Assembly: GCF_022440805.1 (NCBI RefSeq)
Contig: NZ_JAKNTK010000001.1
Location: 3,534,001 to 3,598,000, forward strand
Length of the DNA stretch: 64,000 bases
Direction: 5' to 3'
Source of the DNA: Holdemania massiliensis
GTDB lineage: Bacteria; Bacillota_I; Bacilli_A; Erysipelotrichales; Erysipelotrichaceae
The first letter of the stretch is position 1, and every line of letters starts with the position of its first letter. Positions 8,771 to 16,579 of the stretch are shown piece after piece. The translations under genes were made by a program, and so were the position numbers. A model generated the notes under the pieces. That model made no database searches. It worked only from the letters and a program-made list of their open reading frames with translations, and was not told the origin of the DNA.

Positions 8771-9043
8771 CTTGTCCATTGGTATGCCCTCTCCAGACTC
8801 ACTTTCTATTCATGATTCAATTCAAGAGTTTTCTTTTCAGTTTCCTCTCCCCGTTCTGGTAACGAAGAAGGAAACGGCTTAAAATTCGAGCAACACCTTT
8901 TTCATGAGAACCTCCTGTGAGATCGATCGGATCTTTCTGCTTGATCCTCATCTCTTTCTATATCTATATCATAAACGATTATAAATCAGAAAACAGTCTG
9001 TTTTTTTAAATTTTTTTCCTGTATAATTAAAGTGTTGAGGGCA
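8771..9043 (-). repeat. Dispersed leader element, copy 1
   Basis: First of three ~275 bp copies (others near 10151 and 12470). Read on the minus strand it contains, in order: a promoter with -35 CTGTTT, 16-17 nt, -10 TATGAT (8968-8973); a stem GAGAT...ATCTC enclosing GGATC...GATCC; AGGAGG (8911-8916); an 8-codon ORF; a hairpin at 8840-8875; a second SD (GGAGAGG); and an ATG at 8779 opening a 10-codon frame (MDKDEEGLSE). Here no long gene follows the second ATG; the transcript would stop at the terminator near 8600. Confidence 0.8.
8879..8905 (-). CDS. 8-codon leader ORF, copy 1 (MKKVLLEF)
   Basis: ATG at 8905 is 5 nt after a perfect AGGAGG. The peptide is MKKVLLEF. The same ORF occurs in all three copies with synonymous third-base changes and only F/Y variation in the last codon, which suggests that it is translated. 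A perfect SD in front of an 8-codon ORF followed by a hairpin is the pattern of a regulatory leader peptide. Confidence 0.55.
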   Translation of the reverse strand: MKKVLLEF

Positions 9044-9188
9044 AAGAAAATCTTATTTACATCATCTTTAAACAGACAGAATACTCTCTTTTAAGTATTC
9101 TGCTTTGATTACAACCAAGAAACAGAAATGGGTTTTTCATCGGCATCCATTCGCTTTGTATTCAACTCATGGAATGGATGCTTTTTTG
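9020..9188 (+). ncRNA. Candidate small RNA of about 155 nt
   Basis: An extended -10 (TGTATAAT, 9020-9027) at the right edge of leader copy 1 would start a plus-strand RNA near 9034. The next 150 bases have no ORF. They contain a 9-bp hairpin (CAGAATACT 9077-9085 with AGTATTCTG 9094-9102) and then a strong intrinsic terminator at 9143-9187. No good -35 was found. The boundary and existence of the RNA are inference. Confidence 0.4.
9143..9187 (+). terminator. Rho-independent terminator
   Basis: 10-bp perfect stem GCATCCATTC (9143-9152) / GAATGGATGC (9172-9181) followed by six T. Confidence 0.8.
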
Positions 9189-9330
9189 ATTGCAGGTCTT
9201 TAAGCTGCATGTTTTATCATCCTAGAGCTTAGGAGGAAGAGAAGCCGCTTCTCTTTCCCCACTGCACCTACATCGCCGGTCATTTTCATTCCTCAAACTG
9301 ATTTTGAGTCGTAATCCACACTTCTAATTT

Positions 9331-9367
9331 GTTCTCAATTATGTGATACACCGAAATAATTGAGAAC
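9331..9367. repeat. Perfect 12-bp inverted repeat downstream of a lipoprotein gene
   Basis: GTTCTCAATTAT (9331-9342) and ATAATTGAGAAC (9356-9367) with a 13-nt loop, ending 8 bases from the stop of the minus-strand lipoprotein gene. There is no proper T-run on either side, so it may stabilise the 3' end or be a weak terminator. Confidence 0.6.
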
Positions 9368-9375
9368 GCCCTTAT

Positions 9376-10161
9376 TTATTGTACAAAATATTTCAGCTGA
9401 TATTTCCCAATTTCATTTTCAAAGATGATATAATGTTCACCTATTTCATTTGGAAAACGCTCTATTTCTTGGCCATTCTCATAGGCAGTAAAACCCTCTG
9501 AAATAAAGTCATAATCCTTTATAGAATCATAGGGTGGTATCCACCCATCATAATATTCTCCTGTTATTGTATAATTTTCATTCACAATAAGTAGTGGCAC
9601 TAGGCTAAAAACACCACTGTTATTCTTAAATGTAACTAATACTCCGTCAAAATACTGATTCATAGTGGATCCTATAATTGATTCTTGACTTGAAAGATAA
9701 CCATACAAAATAGAATCACCGTTTACTTTCATTTCAATCGTACAACTACTCGTAACTTCTTTATAAAAGTATTGTTCATTTTCGTCATTAGTAATCGTCA
9801 TAATAGTACTAAAGCCTCCGGCACCATGAACAATTTCATAATCCGTACTCATTTCTTGATTTTGAATTAACTTTATAAATTGCATTGCTGCTTGCTTATT
9901 AAGGATCACAAAGACATGAGATCCAATATCACTTTGTTGCAAAGTAAGTCCCACAACATTATTGGGAATTATGTCTTTAAAAATGATATCACCCTTTGGG
10001 AAATCATATGGAGTTTTATCAGAAATTGAGGGCATAGGAGTAATACTAGGTTCAGCTGAAATAGAGGGTTGTATTTCAGCAGGCTTTTCACATCCTGTTA
10101 ATAAAATTAGCAATAGTATCCAAAGTACCCGTTTTAACATATCTGAATTATCCTTGTCCAT
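9376..10161 (-). CDS. Lipoprotein of unknown function behind leader copy 2
   Basis: 261 residues. A short N-terminal MDKDNSDMLKR is followed by a hydrophobic stretch and lipobox (LILLTGC), then a Ser/Pro-rich spacer (about residues 28-50) and a globular region with no motif I recognise. ATG 10161 is chosen because GGAGGA precedes it by 7 nt; this ATG is the conserved second start of the leader element, whose copies 1 and 3 open only truncated frames. The gene is much more AT-rich than its neighbours. Predicted to be anchored on the outer face of the membrane. Function unknown. Confidence 0.65.
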   Translation of the reverse strand: MDKDNSDMLKRVLWILLLILLTGCEKPAEIQPSISAEPSITPMPSISDKTPYDFPKGDIIFKDIIPNNVVGLTLQQSDIGSHVFVILNKQAAMQFIKLIQNQEMSTDYEIVHGAGGFSTIMTITNDENEQYFYKEVTSSCTIEMKVNGDSILYGYLSSQESIIGSTMNQYFDGVLVTFKNNSGVFSLVPLLIVNENYTITGEYYDGWIPPYDSIKDYDFISEGFTAYENGQEIERFPNEIGEHYIIFENEIGKYQLKYFVQ

Positions 10162-10420
10162 GGGTATGTCCTCCAGACTCACTTTCTATTCATGATTCAA
10201 TTCAAGTATCTTCTTTTCAGTTTTCTCTCCCGTTCAGGTAATGAAGGAGGAAACGGCTTAAAATTCGAGCAGCACCTTTTTCATGAGAACCTCCTGTGAG
10301 ATTGATCGGATCTTTCTGCTTGATCTTCATCTCTTTCTTTGTCTATATCATAATGATTATGAATTAGAAAACAGTCTATTTTTTTTAATTTTTTTCCTGT
10401 ATAAATAAAGTGTTGAGGGC
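10151..10420 (-). repeat. Dispersed leader element, copy 2
   Basis: Same architecture as copy 1: hairpin, AGGAGG (10290-10295), 8-codon ORF, hairpin at 10220-10254, second SD and the ATG at 10161. This is the only copy in which the second ATG leads into a full gene (the lipoprotein 9376-10161), so this is probably the functional arrangement: a structured leader with an upstream peptide ORF. Confidence 0.8.
10258..10284 (-). CDS. 8-codon leader ORF, copy 2 (MKKVLLEF)
   Basis: ATG at 10284, AGGAGG five bases upstream, TAA at 10258-10260. The codons differ from copy 1 only at synonymous positions (GTG CTG against GTG TTG). Confidence 0.55.
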   Translation of the reverse strand: MKKVLLEF

Positions 10421-10445
10421 AGCGAAGCAGGCTGCCTTTTATTGT
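10417..10445 (+). terminator. Plus-strand terminator at the edge of leader copy 2
   Basis: GGCAGC (10418-10423) / GCTGCC (10431-10436) followed by TTTTATT. The T-run overlaps the stop codon of the convergent D-aminoacylase gene. A matching structure with different loop bases is found in copy 3. Confidence 0.65.
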
Positions 10446-12181
10446 CGGTTTTTCCTTAACATCCGTCCAGCCGCCGCCTGCGTATGGTGCTTATGATCAA
10501 TCGTCACAACGCCATTCACCAGGACATAATCAATGCCTTCCGGGTATTGAAAGACGTCTGTATCCCGATCATAGCTGTGCAGCTGTTCCCGATCCAGAAT
10601 CACGATATCCGCATAAGCGCCAGTTTCAAGCACGCCCCGCTTTTCAATTCCAAAGCGTTCGGCTGGTTTCTGGGTGATTCTGTGAATCAGTTCTTCCAGC
10701 GGCAGCTGCTTTTGATAGCGTGTCAAATACCGGATGATAAAGCTGAAATTCATCGGATTCGGGGTCATCTGAATATCTTCATTTAAACCAAAATTCATGG
10801 TTTTATCTCCGGTAAAGCCATCTGAGCAAGGCATCGCAAGACGGTGCATGCACAGGATATCATTGGATTCGACAGCTCCCGGCATCGCCATCTCCGCGCC
10901 CATATCGCAGTCTTCCGCAAACAAATCCATCACCAGATCCAGCGGATTCTGCTTACGTTCTTCGGCATAGGCATAAAGATTTTTACCAATATGCGCAGCG
11001 TTTTCATGCCGAGAAATCGTCAGGATCGGGTATATACTGCTCATCAGATTCCGATGATCCAAAAACGGATAAAGACCGGCTTCCACCACGGTGTGGATCA
11101 TTTTGCGGAAATCCGGAACTTTGAAATTTTCTGCCAGATGCTGACGGCTGCCGCTCATTAAGACAAACGGACGCAGAAATGTCGCAAAATAGGGTACAGT
11201 CATATCCATGCTGTAAGGAGAAGGAATCACATCATAGCTGAGGTCACAGCCCTGCTTTTCCATTTCTTCAAAATAAGCCAGTGTTTTCCGCGCCGCTTCT
11301 GCATTTGTCTTTTCATCAACACCCATGCCCAGCGTATGCACATGCGAAACATTGGCGCGCACGCCGGCAGCCATGGCCTGTTTCAGCATATCCTCATAAC
11401 CTCCCATGCGGTCAGGTTTGCCCTCACTGTCAGTGTTGCGGGTGTGCGAAGCAAATATCCCGTCATATTCCTTGACTATTTTCAGCATTCTGACCGTTTC
11501 ATCAAATGTCGCAAACGGTCCTGGGACATATTGCGGATCCGTTCCTGTTGACAAGCCGAAAGCTCCGTCTTCCAAACATTGACGAGTTAATTCTTCCATT
11601 TTTACGATTTCTTCTTCCGTGGCTTCCCGGCAGCAGTCCATACCCATTACCGTTCCGCGAATCGCACTGTAACCTGCCAGGGAAGCAATATTGCCGTCCA
11701 GCGGCTGCTGATCACATTTATCCAGATACTCTTTGAATGAATGCCAGTCCATCTCAATGCCGTATTGTTCTTTTAAGGCCTTCACTGCTTTTTCCTTCGG
11801 CAAAAGCAGCGCTGTCATTGTAAAATAGGAAGGTTCTGCCTGAAAAGCCACCTTAGGATCAATAATCGCGCTGCGGTACAGCTCATCCCCCACCGGACCA
11901 TACGAATGTCCGCAGTTGCCTCCCACCACGGTCGTCACGCCCTGCATCAGATAATTCGTCATCGACGGCTGAAATAAAACAGATAAATCAGAATGAGAAT
12001 GCGGATCAATAAAACCCGGTGTGATCACTTTGCCTTCTGCCAGAATTTCCTGCTTTGCGGACTCCTGGCTCAGATCTCCAATCGCACAGATCCGATCCCC
12101 AACTATCCCCACATCACCAATTCTGCCTGGCTTTCCTGTTCCATCGACGATCAATCCGCCGCGAATAAGAATATCAAACAT
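10439..12181 (-). CDS. N-acyl-D-amino-acid deacylase (D-aminoacylase) family amidohydrolase
   Basis: 580 residues from the ATG at 12181 (GGGAGGGA 6 nt upstream); an in-frame upstream ATG would add 22 residues without a good SD. Amidohydrolase superfamily: DILIRGGLIVDGTG start, zinc-binding GFIDPHSHSD, VVGGNCGHS, SHVHTLG, and MPCSDGFTGD carrying the conserved metal-binding aspartate of D-aminoacylases. Such enzymes hydrolyse N-acyl-D-amino acids (EC 3.5.1.81 or relatives) in the cytoplasm. The protein is somewhat longer than typical 480-530 residue members. A SIS-domain gene lies upstream in the same orientation, which hints at catabolism of an acylated sugar or amino acid; the exact substrate is unknown. 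Confidence 0.82.
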   Translation of the reverse strand: MFDILIRGGLIVDGTGKPGRIGDVGIVGDRICAIGDLSQESAKQEILAEGKVITPGFIDPHSHSDLSVLFQPSMTNYLMQGVTTVVGGNCGHSYGPVGDELYRSAIIDPKVAFQAEPSYFTMTALLLPKEKAVKALKEQYGIEMDWHSFKEYLDKCDQQPLDGNIASLAGYSAIRGTVMGMDCCREATEEEIVKMEELTRQCLEDGAFGLSTGTDPQYVPGPFATFDETVRMLKIVKEYDGIFASHTRNTDSEGKPDRMGGYEDMLKQAMAAGVRANVSHVHTLGMGVDEKTNAEAARKTLAYFEEMEKQGCDLSYDVIPSPYSMDMTVPYFATFLRPFVLMSGSRQHLAENFKVPDFRKMIHTVVEAGLYPFLDHRNLMSSIYPILTISRHENAAHIGKNLYAYAEERKQNPLDLVMDLFAEDCDMGAEMAMPGAVESNDILCMHRLAMPCSDGFTGDKTMNFGLNEDIQMTPNPMNFSFIIRYLTRYQKQLPLEELIHRITQKPAERFGIEKRGVLETGAYADIVILDREQLHSYDRDTDVFQYPEGIDYVLVNGVVTIDHKHHTQAAAGRMLRKNRQ

Positions 12182-12249
12182 AACTAATCCCTCCCTTTTT
12201 CCTTCATTATAGACCGGAACTTCCGGAATCCAAAGCAAATTCATCAACG

Positions 12250-12282
12250 AAAAAAGAGAACAGCTTCAGATCGCCATTCTCT
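12250..12282 (-). terminator. Terminator for the transcript of leader copy 3
   Basis: Minus strand: AGAGAATGGC / GCTGTTCTCT stem with an 8-nt loop, then TTTTT. It would end the RNA from leader copy 3 just before the D-aminoacylase gene, giving an RNA of roughly 440 nt. Confidence 0.7.
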
Positions 12283-12466
12283 TTCATCATTTAACTTTTC
12301 GTTTCTAATTTCTCTAAGCTTTTCCTTGGACAGCGGACATAACTTAAAGTGAAATTCTAACTTCATTTTCTGAATCTGTTATTTCTTTTAGAAACTGATT
12401 CTTTTCATTCCTATGATCTTCAAAATCTAGCTTATCACCTTCTTTTGAAATTCAAGTTATGAAAAT

Positions 12467-12752
12467 CTATTTTTTCTTGTCCATTGGTCTGTCCTCTCCA
12501 GACTCACTTTCTATTTTTAATTCTTTGTTTTCGCAATTTGAGATTCAGTTCCCTCTCCTTGTTCTGGTAACAAAGAAGGGAACGGCTTAATATTCGAGAA
12601 GTACCTTCTTCATGAGAACCTCCTTTTGAGACCACGGGATCTTACTACTTGATCCTCATCTCTTTCTACACCCATATAATACAATATATAAAATAAGGAA
12701 ACAGTCTGTTTTTTAAAAATTTTTTGAGGTATAATTAAACTGTTGAGGGCAG
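12467..12752 (-). repeat. Dispersed leader element, copy 3
   Basis: Most diverged copy. Conserved are the -35/-10 (CTGTTT, 17 nt, TATTAT), the pre-SD stem GAGAT/GTCTC enclosing GGATC/GATCC, AGGAGG (12619-12624), the 8-codon ORF, the hairpin at 12548-12583 and the second SD. The second ATG (12484) opens only MDKKK and a stop. About 185 bp with no ORF follow, then a terminator. Confidence 0.78.
12587..12613 (-). CDS. 8-codon leader ORF, copy 3 (MKKVLLEY)
   Basis: ATG at 12613, AGGAGG five bases upstream, TAA at 12587-12589. Four codons differ synonymously from copy 1 and the last is TAT (Tyr) for TTT (Phe), the pattern expected if the peptide is under selection. Confidence 0.55.
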   Translation of the reverse strand: MKKVLLEY

Positions 12753-12776
12753 TTTCATCGAAGCTGCCCTTTCTTG
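12747..12776 (+). terminator. Plus-strand terminator at the edge of leader copy 3
   Basis: GGGCAG (12747-12752) / CTGCCC (12764-12769) followed by TTTCTT. Same position relative to the element as the one after copy 2, with a different loop. Confidence 0.6.
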
Positions 12777-12979
12777 TTGCCATTTGTCTTTCAGCAACCA
12801 TATTTTTAATGAAACTTAACATAAGAAAATTCACTTTATCTTTAGCAGGATTCTGACAAAAATCCACAGAGGGATCACTGTAATCTCATTTCATTTTTAT
12901 ATCAACATGAGCACATCCAATTTCCGCAAAGTAAATTTATGCCATATATCCAATTTCAGCATTAATCATATTAATCTAA

Positions 12980-13002
12980 CAAAAAAAGGACGCGAAGTCC
13001 TT
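12980..13002 (-). terminator. Terminator overlapping the stop of the small membrane protein gene
   Basis: Minus strand AAGGAC-TTCGC-GTCCTT followed by TTTTT; the stem begins inside the stop codon. Confidence 0.8.
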
Positions 13003-13303
13003 AAAGAAAACATGAAAAATAAGCCAGAGCCAGAGGCAGAATGATCAACAGAAACCCTTTCAGGGAAATCCAATTATATTTACTTTGTTCCTTCGCCTGC
13101 TCCTGAGCAAACTTTACTGGCATAGAATTCATCGTATACGCCAGCGGAACTTTGGAAAAGAAATACAGCGCCAAAATTACAAAAGCAGCACTGCCGAAAA
13201 ATTTTCGGATTCCCAGCACCAGAAAATAGTCAGCAAGCGACAATCCAATAACCGCTAATAAATACAGTAGATAAATAACGCCTAGAAGTTTGTTTTTCCG
13301 CAT
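13001..13303 (-). CDS. Small three-helix membrane protein of unknown function
   Basis: 100 residues with three hydrophobic segments (about 7-26, 33-53 and 80-99) and a hydrophilic loop between the second and third (EQAKEQSKYNW). The ATG is preceded by a purine-rich GGAGG sequence. It has its own terminator. I do not recognise a family. It lies between the SIS-domain gene and leader copy 3 in the same orientation. Confidence 0.6.
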   Translation of the reverse strand: MRKNKLLGVIYLLYLLAVIGLSLADYFLVLGIRKFFGSAAFVILALYFFSKVPLAYTMNSMPVKFAQEQAKEQSKYNWISLKGFLLIILPLALAYFSCFL

Positions 13304-13396
13304 GCTCCAGCCTCCTCTCCCGCACAGAATGATCTTCCTTATTTAATGCTATACACAACAAAGATTACCTTAATTTCATTATAGAACACATCAAAC

Positions 13397-13448
13397 AAAA
13401 AGAGAAGAATTCCCCCTTGAACTTTCAGGAATTCATTCTCTTCTCTTA
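13397..13448 (-). terminator. Terminator after the SIS-domain gene
   Basis: Minus strand: arms AAGAGAA...GAATTCC and GGAATTCTTCTCTT followed by TTTTG, a long stem with the inner GAATTCC/GGAATTC. Confidence 0.7.
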
Positions 13449-13467
13449 AACTTTTTGGATTCCGTCC

Positions 13468-14199
13468 TTACCAGCCGAATTCCTTATAGTGTGGATAAAC
13501 TTCGGCGTTGTTGTACTCGGTTCCGCCTGGGAAATTAGCACTCTTTAACAACAGCGGTGTTTTCCCGCTTTTTTGCATTTCTTCCAATACTACAGCCGTG
13601 ACAGACCAGAGAATATAAGAACTCGCAATACCGCTGGCTGCGGCAAAATTCGCTTCGATGCCATCCACTTCCAACATGGCTTCTGCTGCCGGGGCGCAGT
13701 TATCCAATGTCAGATCGACAAATTCATACAGTTTCTTTCCTGAAGAATGAACCGCATCAACCGTTTGAGCATAACTCATGGAGCTCATTGCAATCACCTT
13801 GATGCCCATCTTCTTGGCTTCCCAAGCTAGATCCACAACCCCTTTTGTCCGGCCGGAAACCGAACCGACAAATAAAATATCACCCGGACGGATCGTGGAG
13901 GCTTTTAAGATATACGCGCCCAAACCTTCCATATCCGTGTCCAGATCGCTGCGGTCACGTTCACGGGCATCCGACTGAACATCTAATTTATAATGAAATG
14001 TCCGGTAAAAAGCCGGTCCGCCGCCGCGGTTAAACAGATCCATTTCGATGGAATGACAAATGCCGCTGAGATAGATATTGCCGCCGGCGTCAATGGTTTC
14101 CGCAATCATTTTGCCCGCTGTGATGATGTTTTCCCGCTGTGTTGTTTTGATTTGTTCAAACAGTTGATCGACACGCTTCTGATAATCGTCCAATATCAT
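13468..14199 (-). CDS. SIS-domain sugar-phosphate-binding protein (UPF0309 type)
   Basis: 243 residues from ATG 14199, which follows AGAGGAG; that length fits the UPF0309 family. The SIS fold is visible in GGNIYLSGICHS, the phosphate-loop-like LFVGSVSGRTKGVVDLA and IKVIAMSSMSYAQTV, and a C-terminal helical part. SIS proteins of this type are cytoplasmic sugar-phosphate isomerase, deaminase or regulatory proteins. With the D-aminoacylase in the same orientation 1.3 kb downstream, a role in amino-sugar or acyl-amino-acid breakdown is plausible but not shown. Confidence 0.75.
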   Translation of the reverse strand: MILDDYQKRVDQLFEQIKTTQRENIITAGKMIAETIDAGGNIYLSGICHSIEMDLFNRGGGPAFYRTFHYKLDVQSDARERDRSDLDTDMEGLGAYILKASTIRPGDILFVGSVSGRTKGVVDLAWEAKKMGIKVIAMSSMSYAQTVDAVHSSGKKLYEFVDLTLDNCAPAAEAMLEVDGIEANFAAASGIASSYILWSVTAVVLEEMQKSGKTPLLLKSANFPGGTEYNNAEVYPHYKEFGW

Positions 14200-14603
14200 A
14201 ATTTCTTCTCCTCTTTTCAGCCTTATCATAGCAAACTCGAATCAAGATTACCATAGGAATTGGTTAATTAATTCAATTTCTACAGTCTTCATTCGGGTTA
14301 TAAATACATTACTGAAGCAGCCGGATTGCGCGATTTAATCCTTAATCAAAGAAGTGTCTAAGTCTGTCTGCAGATGCTTTCCGCTAAACTGTACGGATTA
14401 AATTATCGCTTACCTCCAGCAAACAAGCCGCCTTTGCGATAACGTTGAACCTGAAATCATTTCTCAATTCTCTGATACCAATAATTGTCAGGAAATTTTG
14501 AAAGTGCCGAACAATTCAAAGAAGGCGGACCAGTTTGTATCTCTGCCAAATCTGTGGGGTACTTCATTGTTGAATTCAGTTTGTGATTGTTTTCATTTTC
14601 TTA
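14200..14603. other. 404-bp gap with an inverted repeat and no gene
   Basis: No frame of useful length with a ribosome-binding site. TTATCGC near 14404 and GCGATAA near 14438 form an inverted repeat of seven bases. The rest looks like non-coding or decayed DNA. The region just upstream of the reductase gene is described separately. Confidence 0.4.
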
Positions 14604-14634
14604 TTGACTCGACAGCTGCTGTCGGGTTTTTAAT
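14604..14634 (+). promoter_or_regulatory. MerR-type promoter/operator for the reductase gene (alternatively a terminator)
   Basis: TTGACT (14604-14609), 19-nt spacer, TTTAAT (14629-14634). The spacer contains the palindrome CGACAG-CTG-CTGTCG (14610-14624). A 19-nt spacer with a dyad between -35 and -10 is the hallmark of promoters activated by MerR-family proteins, and a merR gene lies 2 kb downstream. The same bases also read as a short stem followed by GGTTTTT, so an intrinsic terminator is the alternative. Confidence 0.55.
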
Positions 14635-14655
14635 AAACGCATGGGAGGAAGAAGA

Positions 14656-16458
14656 ATGAACAACTTTAAAAAAATGCTTTTAACGATGTCAGCAGGACTG
14701 CTGATCCTGGGCGGCTGCACGCCCAAACCTCAGCAAAATACATCCGCGGCGCTGATGAAAGCCGGAACCTACACCGCAAAAGCCAGCGGTTATGCCGGTG
14801 ATCTGGAAGTGACTGTCACGGTGGATGAAGAGAAGATCCTTTCCGTAGAGATTGGAGACAATCACGAAACACCGAGTGTGGGCGGGATGGCGATTGAACA
14901 GCTGCCCAAGCAGATTGTCGATGCCCAAAGCTTAGCCGTAGATGGCATCAGCGGAGCCACGTATACATCCAACGCCATTTTTAATTCTGTTAAAGACTGT
15001 CTGACTCAAGCCGGCGCAGATCTTGCTCAGTTTGAAAAAGCGCAGACCGCGAAGACCGGAGAAGAAATTAACCTGCCGGCAGACGTAGTCATCATCGGAG
15101 CCGGGGCAGCGGGATTAAGCGCAGCTCTGCGGTTAAATGAACTGGGACAGGAAAGTATTCTCGTTCTGGAAAAGATGGCTTATACCGGTGGTGCTTCTGC
15201 CACCTGCGGCGGCGGTTTTTTAGCGTCTGGATCAAAATACCAAGCCGAAGCAGGCATCGAAGATTCACCAGAACTGATGGTTGAAGAACTGCTGAAAAAA
15301 GGCCACAATCTCAATGATATTGAACTGACACGGCTGCATGCTGAAAATTCCGCAGCCGCGATCGACTGGCTGATCGATGACATCGGTGCCCAGTTTAATA
15401 TCCCGCAGCCAAGTGAAAAAGGAATTGCCCGGGATTTCACTGCCGTTGGCGGCGGTGCAGGCCTGATGCAGACCTTGCACGATGCTGCCCTGAACCGCGG
15501 AATTGAGATCCAGCTCAACACACAGGCCACGGCTCTGATCTATGAAAACGGAAAAGTTACCGGCGTAGAAGCGAAGGATGATCAGGGAAATCATTACACC
15601 ATTCCGGCCAAAGCGGTGCTGTTAGCCACTGGGGGCTATGGCAACAATCAACAGCTGATACAAAGCGCAGATGCCGGACGGGTTATCTATTACGGTCCGG
15701 TGTCCTCGAACGGTGAAGGCTTGGAAATGGCACAGAAAATCGGCGCAAAGGTTACAAACCTTCAATATTTAGGCGTTAAGCCCAATGGCTTGGAAATCAG
15801 TGCCGGAGTAGGAAAATACACTCAGCCGGCAAACAATGCGATGTGGAAAGCTTCAGCCGGAATTCTGGTTAACGATGCAGGGCAGCGCCTGATTAATGAA
15901 ACCAGCAGCGAACAGGATCTGGTGGAAATTTATAAGCAGCAGAATGACTGGGCTATGTATACCGTGATGGATCAGGCTGCTTATGACGTTTTCTATGCTA
16001 CCGCCATCGACAAGCACCTGTTTTCGGAGGCTGAAGCTGCATCGTGGATCAGCGAAAAAGGGACTGGGACCACTATCTTTGTTCAGGGTGAAACCCTTGC
16101 CGATGCCGCACAGCAGGCCGGGATTGACGCCGATCAGCTGACCGAGACGCTAAACGCCTACAATCAGGGTTATCAAACCGGAAATGATGAATTTGGACGG
16201 ACACTGACTGCCGAATTCAAGATGGACGGTCCGATTTACATCGTCAAACAGAACCTGCGCTTTGCGACCAGTCTGGGCGGTCTGGATATCAATCCTGACT
16301 GTCAGGTTCTAACGGAGAAAGACGAAGCAATTGAAGGCCTGTATGCCGCCGGCGAAGTCGTCGGCAACGTCCAGGGCGATGCATCCAGCGCTTATCTAAG
16401 CTGGAGCGCCACTTCGGGAAAAATTGCGGCCGAAAGCATCGATGCTCTGCTGAAATAA
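14656..16458 (+). CDS. Lipid-anchored flavinylated FAD-dependent reductase (fumarate reductase-like flavoprotein with FMN-binding domain)
   Basis: 600 residues from ATG 14656, chosen because GGAGG lies 7 nt upstream; the ATG at 14641 overlaps the probable transcription start. N-terminal lipoprotein signal with LLILGGC (Cys21). Residues about 35-115 form an FMN_bind domain with the flavinylation motif D96-GI-SGAT, where ApbE attaches FMN to Thr102. From about 142 follows an FAD_binding_2 domain (VVIIGAGAAGLSAAL, glycine motif 148-153) of the fumarate reductase/urocanate reductase superfamily, ending in GLYAAGEVVG. Such proteins face outwards, take electrons from a membrane chain and reduce fumarate-like acceptors in gut Firmicutes. 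The acceptor is not predictable here. Own terminator downstream. Confidence 0.88.
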   Translation: MNNFKKMLLTMSAGLLILGGCTPKPQQNTSAALMKAGTYTAKASGYAGDLEVTVTVDEEKILSVEIGDNHETPSVGGMAIEQLPKQIVDAQSLAVDGISGATYTSNAIFNSVKDCLTQAGADLAQFEKAQTAKTGEEINLPADVVIIGAGAAGLSAALRLNELGQESILVLEKMAYTGGASATCGGGFLASGSKYQAEAGIEDSPELMVEELLKKGHNLNDIELTRLHAENSAAAIDWLIDDIGAQFNIPQPSEKGIARDFTAVGGGAGLMQTLHDAALNRGIEIQLNTQATALIYENGKVTGVEAKDDQGNHYTIPAKAVLLATGGYGNNQQLIQSADAGRVIYYGPVSSNGEGLEMAQKIGAKVTNLQYLGVKPNGLEISAGVGKYTQPANNAMWKASAGILVNDAGQRLINETSSEQDLVEIYKQQNDWAMYTVMDQAAYDVFYATAIDKHLFSEAEAASWISEKGTGTTIFVQGETLADAAQQAGIDADQLTETLNAYNQGYQTGNDEFGRTLTAEFKMDGPIYIVKQNLRFATSLGGLDINPDCQVLTEKDEAIEGLYAAGEVVGNVQGDASSAYLSWSATSGKIAAESIDALLK

Positions 16459-16465
16459 TTCACAC

Positions 16466-16500
16466 AGGTACGGAAATTCCATTTTCGTGCCTTTTCTTTT
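16466..16500 (+). terminator. Rho-independent terminator after the reductase gene
   Basis: AGGTACGGAAA / TTTTCGTGCCT with a 5-nt loop, followed by TTTCTTTT. Confidence 0.8.
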
Positions 16501-16579
16501 GATTTCTCTGACCATGATCTTTCCTGCGCTTGACTTCTACCGTTTTAACGATAAACTTGAACATAAGTGAGGAAAGACC

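Noticed and set aside
8604..8882. 92-codon plus-strand frame over leader copy 1
   Set aside because: It reads antisense through the conserved leader element, and the other copies do not keep the frame.
12610..12867. 85-codon minus-strand frame at leader copy 3
   Set aside because: It runs through the promoter and stems of the element and is absent in copies 1 and 2.
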